Assembly (NCBI GenBank): GCA_963921795.1
Contig: OY997642.1
Location: 3,064,444 to 3,128,443 of the forward strand
DNA from: Nannobrachium achirus
Taxonomy: Eukaryota > Chordata > Actinopteri > Myctophiformes > Myctophidae
Direction: 5' to 3'
Length of the DNA: 64,000 bases
Both the position numbers and the translations under genes were made by a program. Below, piece by piece: positions 39,877 to 64,000 of the stretch. The notes beneath the pieces are model-generated. The model was given only the letters and a program-made list of their open reading frames with translations, searched no databases and was not told the origin of the DNA. How positions within the stretch are numbered: position 1 is the first letter of the stretch; each line of letters starts with the position of its first letter.

Positions 39877-40939
39877 AGTCCGGGAAAAAAAGGGTGATTT
39901 TTGGCTGAACGTGGATTCGCCTGTAAAAGTTTTTTTCTCAACTGATTCTTGTAGCTTGGGGTCACCTCTTAAGGATTCAAGAGGATGACCAGTGATATCC
40001 ATTGAGCATTTTTTATTATTAACCCCTTAATGCCTGAAACATGGGCTCCCATTGACTTTCTATACAGGAGGAAAATACCCAGAAAAAGATTATTTTTCGG
40101 GGTATTTAAGGAGGATCTGAGGGGTCTAACTAGGGATTTGTCATGATGCTGAATCCATTGCAGGCATTTGTTTTGCACAAAAAACATTCCGTGGGCTAGA
40201 AATAGCCTCAGAAAACAATACACGTATGGGTGAGTATTCATGTTAGTCGGAGGCCTTAGGGTTTTTTTTCTCGTGCTAATCAGTCTAAAAGTGCAAGATT
40301 TTGCACAGATGTAGCTCAGGGCATGCTCTAATGATTTAGCTAGGTCGGCAACCTTCGGGGTCACCACAACACCCACAAAACTCTGAAAAGTGATGACTCA
40401 TCACTTTTCATCACTAAAGTCGATGGGAGCCCAACTTGATTTGGCCGCTGTGGCAACCCCGAATGTCGCAGACTCTGGCGCCCTAGCTAAATCATTAGAG
40501 CAAGCCCTGAGCTACATCTGTGCAAAATTTTGCACTTTTAGACTGATTAGCACGAGAAAAAAAACCCTAAGGCCTCCGACTAACATGAATACTCACCCAT
40601 ACGTGTATTGTTTTCTGAGGCTATTTCTAGCCCATGGAATGTTTTTTGTGCAAAACAAATGCCTGCAATGGATTCAGCATCATGACAAACCCATAGTTAG
40701 ACCCCTCAGATCCTCCTTAAATACCCAGAAAAATAATCTTTTTCTGGGTATTTTCCTCCTGTATAGAAAGTCAATGGGAGCCCATGTTTCAGGCATTAAG
40801 GGGTTAATAATAAAAAATGCTCAATGGATATCACTGGTCATCCTCTTGAATCCTTAAGAGGTGACCCCAAGCTACAAGAATCAGTTGAGAAAAAAACTTT
40901 TACAGGCGAATCCACGTTCACCCCCATTTTTCCCGGACT
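39877..40939. mobile_element. ~1.06-kb foldback element with ~490-bp arms
   Basis: The left arm (39877-40365) and right arm (40445-40939) are near-perfect inverse copies, e.g. GCTTGGGGTCACCTCTTAAG and CTTAAGAGGTGACCCCAAGC. The mirrored frames on both strands (with SYICAKSCTFRLIST and its twin) come from the arms and are not genes. Relatives are at 14230, 42330 and 48305. Confidence 0.93.
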
Positions 40940-41043
40940 AGAGAGCCTGTTTTCCATTGAGAGCCGGACTACTTGTTGTATAATTAATTAATAACCAGTG
41001 CAGTTTAAACGTTTCAAATCAGGCTCCAGGAGACGCTTAGTTA

Positions 41044-41157
41044 TGACGTCAGCGCCGTATCCTTGGCATGTTTCTCGCAGTGTGAAACCAACCCGGAAGG
41101 AAGGAAGGAAGAGGTTTTGTGACAGAAGGAGAAGACATTTCAAACAAACACACACCG
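41044..41157 (+). promoter_or_regulatory. Possible gene B promoter and noncoding first exon
   Basis: A perfect CRE (TGACGTCA, 41044-41051) is followed by ETS-like CCGGAAGGAAGG (about 41093) and a strong donor, CACCG|GTAAGA, at 41157. Splicing to the acceptor at 42849 would remove 1.7 kb and join to the exon holding the gene B start codon. There is no TATA box. The model is inference from motifs only. Confidence 0.4.
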
Positions 41158-41569
41158 GTAAGAACGACATCATGTTTTAAACTGCTTATGTAACAACAAT
41201 TAACTCTGTTAATTAAACAAAACACGCAGCTTGCTTTGTTTGTTAGCGGAGGAGGCAATAAGGAGTACACTTGCAGAAGGAGAGGTCACACAGGACAAAG
41301 TTATTTGACGGGAATTAAAGCACTGAATTCAGTGAGAGATTTAATGAACAAACACCGTTTGTTGTTTTAAGTGTTTTTGTTGACCTTTCTAACTTTCTAT
41401 TAATGAAAACAAACTGAAGACACGTGAGCTGTTGTTGACAGATCAGTTGTGTTTCGTTGTAATATTATATAATGTTTTATCTAAAAGAGCACAGAATGGC
41501 TTTAACGGTACCGTTTAATGCCAGCAGATGGCGCCAGAGTCAAAGTAACTACCGGTACAGTCTACTCTA

Positions 41570-42001
41570 CAGGGTTCTCACGGTCATGAAATTCCTGGAA
41601 ATATTTTGAAATTAGAAAAATATTTTTCCAGTACTGGAAAAGTTTTGGAATTGATCAAGGGTCCTGGAAGGTCCTGGAAAATGCATTGTCTTTGATTATT
41701 GATTTAGTTAATTCCTCTGAAATGACAAATTCAACATTGGCCAAATTGTCAAATATTAGAGGCAGAAATTGTGAAAATAGCAGATCTACATGCTCACAAC
41801 GCCTCGCAACGCTATTTTGAAGAAAAAAAAACGTGTTACAAAATTCCTCTACTCTTAGTGCTCGTCAGGGTGGGGGTCCCCAGTTCAAATATTATTTTGG
41901 GGGCCACAGCCTGAAAAGGTCGAGAATCACTGGAACCACTGGAAATCCGGTTAAATATTCTGGAAAAGTTTTGGAAATTAATTGGTAGTGTGGGAACCCT
42001 G
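41570..42001. mobile_element. hAT-like MITE (CAGGGTTCTCACGGTCATG ends)
   Basis: Ends CAGGGTTCTCACGGTCATG and TAGTGTGGGAACCCTG. Repeated CCTGGAAA/TTTTGGAATT words lie inside. A nested block at 41760-41935, with a half-palindrome at 41772-41818, matches 2040-2260. Confidence 0.8.
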
Positions 42002-42727
42002 AGTCCAGACTAGTAGTCTTTGATTGATTGAAGACTTTATTAGAAGTTTGCATAGAAAAAGGTACAGTTAGTTTCATGACGGTACAGTTCACTGGTACAA
42101 GGTCTACTAATAGGAGATCCTATTCCTAGAAAAGCACTTGGCTTATTTACAATGCACTACAACTACAATCTTGACATTTCAATGCACCATATAGCTCTGA
42201 CAGGCGGCGGGCTAAAACACTAGACCAGGATTTCTCAGCCCCTACGAGGGGCTCAACTTCAGTCAAAATAAACAGAACTACTTCACTAGTACTCACCTAA
42301 CCAAAGGTAGTTTTGCGTTGTTACTATACACGAAAATGTTTAGTGACGAGTCATCACTAAACCATATATTTTTGAGGGTCCTTTTTTTTTGCAAAACACA
42401 TGCTTGCAAAGGATTCAGAATCATGAAAAAAAAACCTAGTTAGACCCCTCACATGCTACTTTAAAGAATATTTTTTTAGAGGGTTCTAGTAAGCAAAGGG
42501 ACCCAAACTTGAACACCTTGATCCACTATATAATGGTAAACTTTTAACATGTTTTTTTTGATGACCCTAAGGTTTGAACCTTGAACCTTTACTATTGCAA
42601 TTTATTTTGGGTCAAACCTCAGATTGACTGGACTGATGGGTTGGTTGGTGCACCCATGTCCACCCTACTCCCAGAGAATCATCAGAACATGACAAAAACC
42701 CATATAAGGACACATTTCTCTAACGTC

Positions 42728-42848
42728 CTCCTCTCCTCTCCTCTCCCCTCTCCTCTCCTCTCCTCTCCTCTCCTCTCCTCTCTCCTCTCCTCTCCTCTCC
42801 TCTCCTCTCCTCTCCTCTCCTCTCCTCTCCTCTCCTCTCCTCTCCTCA
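42728..42848. repeat. CTCTC pentanucleotide repeat forming the exon 1 pyrimidine tract of gene B
   Basis: Tandem CTCTC units run directly into the CTCAG acceptor at 42849. Confidence 0.97.
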
Positions 42849-42854
42849 GACAGA

Positions 42855-59305
<16,451 letters not shown>

Positions 59306-59694
59306 GTCAGTTCATTACACACCACTCATTCATGGCAGTTAGTGATGGGTTTTTGTTTATATCCCATAATGATTAAGGATTACTCCCACAGAAGAAAGGA
59401 GACCACACCAGTGTCCGTTTTTTTCTTAGTTGTATTAAAAGAATAGTTCAGAGTTCAGCGTACAGTACAGTTGAATGTGAAACATTCACAGACAATTGAC
59501 GGGCGATTGGAATGGAGCGATTCTTTGTTATGCTAAAGAAAAAGATAAGCGAGACAGCTCAATATTGAAATGTTCAATTCTAGTTTCTTCTTTAGATTAT
59601 GTTTTGATCCGGCAGCACCGTGTTTAGAGACACCGTGGAGATGTGCACATCCTATACTCCCTTTGTCCTGCTGAAATAGAAGCCATTGCATTAA
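59306..59694. other. Gene B intron 5, start: nothing recognised
   Basis: Unique-looking sequence with no splice-flanked coding block. Confidence 0.5.
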
Positions 59695-60157
59695 AGGACA
59701 ACTTTGTTTTTTTACAACAAGGGTTCATATTTTAGATTGTAATTAGAGAAAAGAAAAAGTGAATGTTAAAATGTTTTCATTTGCTTCGTTCTATTGTTTT
59801 ATCACGTTTACCATGCTAAAATGTGGGGCATGCGTACGCATGGGGGCATGCGTACAAGTGGCTAAATATGTATTTTTAGACACAATAAGCCAGCAGTTTC
59901 TTTATTGCTATTTACAGTAACACTTCTAGCCCCCATAAGTCACATCCAACCATGAAAGGTTGCGTTGTATCTTGGGAATGGGCTTATTCTGTGTAAAATG
60001 ACATATTTAGCCCAACATGCCCATGCCCCAAACACTGAAATAAGAATCTCTAAAACAATAGAACGAAGCAAATAAAAACATTTTAACACTCACTTTTTCT
60101 TTTCTCTAATTACAATCTAAAATATGAACCCTTGTTGTAAAAAAACAAAGTTGTCCT
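59695..60157. mobile_element. TTAA-flanked MITE (AGGACAACTTTG ends), complete
   Basis: TTAA at 59691-59694 and 60158-60161. The ends AGGACAACTTTG / CAAAGTTGTCCT are perfect. Related to 6130-6571 and 31461-31924. Confidence 0.9.
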
Positions 60158-60304
60158 TTAATGAGAAATACAACTCTTTGAAACAAAATTAAAGCTGCTC
60201 ACACCACTGTTTGTAGATCTGCTCACACCACTGTTTGTAGATCCATTCCGCATGTGATGCGCTTCATGCACCAGTGATTTAACACTGTCCAAACAGATCA
60301 CAAC

Positions 60305-61420
60305 TAGGATGGGACGATAATTATGAACATTTCATATCACAATTATTGTGACCAAAATAAATTTGATCATCACAATAATCAAAATATCCCCATCATCCAT
60401 TATCATGGGGCAGAACATTACATTTTGCCAAAAAAAGAAAAAAAAAATAGCAGATATATAAGCTCACAACACGTTGCAACACTATTTTTTGGCAGAGATT
60501 TGGTAGAGAGTGAAAAAAAAATACATCAAGTACGTTATTTCCAGGTCCGTTTGACCAATTATAAGTGGCGTTTCCATAAAGCCACTTTTTGCGCATTAAC
60601 GGCTTATTCGCAAAATGTTTTTATGGAAACACTTCAAAATGCGAATAAACTTTCATTATCCGCAAAAGAAGTTATCCGCTTGGAGGAGGAGGATTTTGAG
60701 CCTTTATCGAATAAACTAAATGCGCAAAAGTGAATGGAAACGGGTCAGACAATAAATGCGAATAGATTATGACGTTCCAGGTCCATTTCCCCTGCCGCTT
60801 TACGTCCATAGTAGCCTATAGCGTTAGCCCACAAAACAAACCGGTTGTTTGTTACACACGGAGTGACACGGACCGTGTGTAAATTCCTCCCGTTTTCACC
60901 TCCCGGAGTCAAGCCATCGGTGGCGAACCCTTCCTCATCACACGGTGTTGCGTGCCTGAAGTGCCCAATCTACAAGCTCACAGCAGCTCGCATCCACGTC
61001 TCCGCGTTGTGAGCTTGCAGATCGGCCACCTGACCTTCCAGAGGACGCTGCACTGTGCAGCGACGCGACCGCGGTTTTCCCGGTGAACCGGTAGCTTATG
61101 TATTGAGAGGAACTCTTGCCAATTTCGTAAGAGACTCGTCGCCAATTGTAATATATTTAAAAGTTATTTGGGGCCATGATGATGACTGATAACCCCTTCT
61201 TCCCACTACTAGACAGCGACCGAGTCACAGCAGTCAGACGTGCAGACGGTGCAGTGCTCAGGTTCGGTCTGAAAAAAATCAGCCCGATCAACTCTTGTGA
61301 CCGTCGCTAATTCGAATGACACCCGCAAATGGAAACATGCTAAATTCGCTTTGTCTTAATGCGTATTTCTGATAATACGCTTCCCTAATTCGAATAAGTT
61401 TATGGAAACATGGCTATAGA
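60305..61420. mobile_element. Nested MITEs (GGGACGATAATTATGAAC and GGCGTTTCCATAAAG types) with two palindrome copies
   Basis: An outer hAT-like start, ATGGGACGATAATTATGAAC, carries a left half-palindrome at 60445-60490. An inner element, 60560-61415 (ends TGGCGTTTCCATAAAG and TTTATGGAAACATGGC), carries a full, diverged copy at 60962-61028. Confidence 0.65.
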
Positions 61421-61458
61421 GGGTTTAAATGGTACCAGATATGCAGCTCGGCAAATAA

Positions 61459-61742
61459 AAGGTGGATTGAACCCAGTGCATGACGTGGTAAATAAAAGGA
61501 GGATTGAACCCAGTGCATGACGTGGAGAGGAATAAAAGGTGGATTGAACCCAGTGCATGACGTGGAGAGGAATAAAAGGTGGATTGAACCCAGTGCATGA
61601 CGTGGAGAGGAATAAAAGGTGGATTGAACCCAGTGCATGACGTGGAGAGGAATAAAAGGAGGATTGAACCCAGTGCATGACGTGGAGAGGAATAAAAGGT
61701 GGATTGAACCCAGTGCATGACGTGGAGAGGAATAAAAGGTGG
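61459..61742. repeat. 40-bp minisatellite, left part (7 units)
   Basis: Units GGTGGATTGAACCCAGTGCA TGACGTGGAGAGGAATAAAA with GGAGG and TAAATAAAA variants. Confidence 0.97.
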
Positions 61743-61750
61743 ATTGAACC

Positions 61751-63099
61751 TAGGGGTGTGCGATATGACGATAATTATCGTCTCGGCGATACAGCTTTGC
61801 CACGATAGGCCATTTCAGAATATCGTTTCTCTCGTGATACAAACAGTCATTTAGAAAAGGCTCTGGAATCTGGATATACAGCGAGTGCACGTTCCATGAG
61901 TCGCAGCTCGATTGCTTAATTTATACTTCTATAGTACGGTGGTGTAATTCGCCAAAAAGAACAGATCTACAAGCTATAACGTGTCGCGGCTCAACGTGTC
62001 GTATAGCTTGGGGATCTGTCCCCTGCTTTCACGGCCCCTCCCCCGGGCAGCACGCAGACAGGCTACAGAGTGTCTACAGCACTGACTGAGTTGTGTGCAG
62101 GAGCTGAGGAGCACCGAGCAGCACGGCACACTGGCCCACGATTTAGTTTCACTTTCACGGGACTTTGTAAAGCAGGGATGCAGCTTGGCCTGCATTCTTT
62201 GGAGCATATTTTTCATAATGGATGCATTAAACTAACAGGACGCAAACTACTGTACTTATCCGTCCTGCTATCGCTATCAGCCATCTCACTGCTTGCAAAG
62301 CTGTGCTGGAGTCTCCACTCTGGCAGTATTGATGAGATGATTTAGATCACCTTGTAAATCCATGCTTCTGTTTTTATTAACTACAAACAAGTAGCTTTTT
62401 GCTGCGATTTGTAAAGTGCTTTGTTTGTTATGTTTTCACCATTGATGCATGCGTGTGTCGTCGCGTCTCGCGGTGAAATCGTAGCGTCTATTTTGCGTCT
62501 ATTACATAATTGGCTTAGTTATAAAACCATGCCATTATTGTTAGTAGAAAAGCTAAAAGCTAGGATGATAATGAGTGAGTAATTCTCTAAAAAGAAAGCT
62601 TGTATCATAACAAACCTCCTGACTTTGGTTGGTCATAAGGTAATTTGTTTTCCCTGAAGTTTCAATGGTAAGGCATGGGTTGTTGTCAACCTGTGGGTCG
62701 AGACCCCCAGAGAGGTTCCGCCAAATTGTTTTGAAAATAGCCGATCTACAAGCTCACAACACTCAAAAAAACATTTTAAGGGAACCCATAAAACATTTCT
62801 GGGACCCATTTGAATGACCTGAACCATCATCACACCAACTAGTAAATATTTTGAGGTAAAAAATGATAATTGTTTAATCAAAAATCTGAATGTTATCATT
62901 AAAAAATCATAGATTAGGCTATCTATCTTTCTATCTGCAGCATAAAAATGAATAGATTATCTATAGAATATCTGTGTGGGTCTAATAATCATAATAAACC
63001 TAAAAACTCGCATAAAACAGTATCGTGATAATATCGTGTATCGTGATACTGCATGAAGCATATCGTGATAATGCTTTTTGCCAGTATCGCCCACCCCTA
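61751..63099. mobile_element. hAT element (TAGGGGTGTGCGATAT ends), 1349 bp, inside the 40-bp array
   Basis: A perfect 8-bp duplication, ATTGAACC, lies at 61743-61750 and 63100-63107. The ends TAGGGGTGTGCGATATGACG and CCAGTATCGCCCACCCCTA are inverted repeats. It contains palindrome copies at 61955-62015 (diverged) and 62732-62765 (left half). No transposase frame is seen. Confidence 0.93.
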
Positions 63100-64000
63100 A
63101 TTGAACCCAGTGCATGACGTGGAGAGGAATAAAAGGTGGATTGAACCCAGTGCATGACGTGGAGAGGAATAAAAGGTGGATTGAACCCAGTGCATGACGT
63201 GGAGAGGAATAAAAGGTGGATTGAACCCAGTGCATGACGTGGAGAGGAATAAAAGGTGGATTGAACCCAGTGCATGACGTGGAGAGGAATAAAAGGTGGA
63301 TTGAACCCAGTGCATGACGTGGAGAGGAATAAAAGGTGGATTGAACCCAGTGCATGACGTGGAGAGGAATAAAAGGTGGATTGAACCCAGTGCATGACGT
63401 GGAGAGGAATAAAAGGTGGATTGAACCCAGTGCATGACGTGGAGAGGAATAAAAGGTGGATTGAACCCAGTGCATGACGTGGAGAGGAATAAAAGGTGGA
63501 TTGAACCCAGTGCATGACGTGGAGAGGAATAAAAGGTGGATTGAACCCAGTGCATGACGTGGAGAGGAATAAAAGGTGGATTGAACCCAGTGCATGACGT
63601 GGAGAGGAATAAAAGGTGGATTGAACCCAGTGCATGACGTGGAGAGGAATAAAAGGTGGATTGAACCCAGTGCATGACGTGGAGAGGAATAAAAGGTGGA
63701 TTGAACCCAGTGCATGACGTGGAGAGGAATAAAAGGTGGATTGAACCCAGTGCATGACGTGGAGAGGAATAAAAGGTGGATTGAACCCAGTGCATGACGT
63801 GGAGAGGAATAAAAGGTGGATTGAACCCAGTGCATGACGTGGAGAGGAATAAAAGGTGGATTGAACCCAGTGCATGACGTGGAGAGGAATAAAAGGTGGA
63901 TTGAACCCAGTGCATGACGTGGAGAGGAATAAAAGGTGGATTGAACCCAGTGCATGACGTGGAGAGGAATAAAAGGTGGATTGAACCCAGTGCATGACGT
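63100..64000. repeat. 40-bp minisatellite, right part (22.5 identical units, runs off window)
   Basis: I see no base difference among the units. Because 40 nt times 3 gives no stop in any minus frame, long frames of ~330 codons appear; these are artefacts. Confidence 0.97.

Noticed and set aside
39969-40857. Two near-identical proteins on opposite strands (SYICAKSCTFRLIST type)
   Set aside because: They are the two arms of one foldback element, not a gene pair.
62957-64000. Three minus-strand frames of ~270-330 codons (repeated MHWVQSTFYSSP-type text)
   Set aside because: A pure 40-bp repeat with no stop in any of the three frames. No start context and no sequence variety.

Overview
This window is nuclear DNA from an animal, almost certainly a teleost fish. 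It has spliced genes with GT/AG introns, long CA/GT microsatellites, many short hAT-type and TTAA-type non-autonomous transposons, and a tRNA-headed SINE of the fish V-SINE kind. The species cannot be named from the sequence. The very high density of short tandem repeats resembles repeat-rich lineages such as gadids, but that is only an impression. Fewer than about 2.5 kb of the 64 kb is coding.

Three genes or gene remnants can be supported, all on the + strand. Gene A (18956-36104) is a complete eight-exon inositol monophosphatase of the IMPA1 type (288 residues). Gene B (42855 to beyond 59305) is a tandem paralogue. Its first five coding exons are present, and exons 2-5 have exactly the same lengths and phases as in gene A (134, 105, 46 and 109 nt). 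The rest lies off the right edge. Inside intron 1 of gene B sits an intronless KLHDC3-like kelch gene (47124-48062), a probable retrogene with an in-frame stop before its conserved C-terminal tail. IMPA enzymes dephosphorylate myo-inositol monophosphates, so the locus is a tandem inositol-recycling pair with a nested, unrelated retrocopy.

Layout: 1-17270, transposons, microsatellites and a 52/60-bp minisatellite with no gene seen. 17275-17413, possible promoter of gene A. 18956-36104, gene A, with a 3.9 kb long-TIR transposon (24608-28497) and many MITEs in its introns. 36105-41040, intergenic MITEs and a 1 kb foldback (39877-40939). 41044-41157, possible promoter and first exon of gene B. 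42855-59305, gene B with the kelch retrogene. 59306-64000, MITEs and a 40-bp minisatellite split by a 1.35 kb hAT element.

Two patterns stand out. First, the exon edges of both IMPA genes have been copied into tandem repeats: short pieces carrying a splice site plus the adjoining exon bases are repeated from 2 to about 28 times at at least six junctions, possibly seven. Second, one palindrome of about 55-80 bp (arms AGATCTACAAGCTCACAACG) occurs about 29 times, near the middle of many otherwise unrelated transposon families, and twice it is itself interrupted by an element ending in half-copies of the same palindrome.
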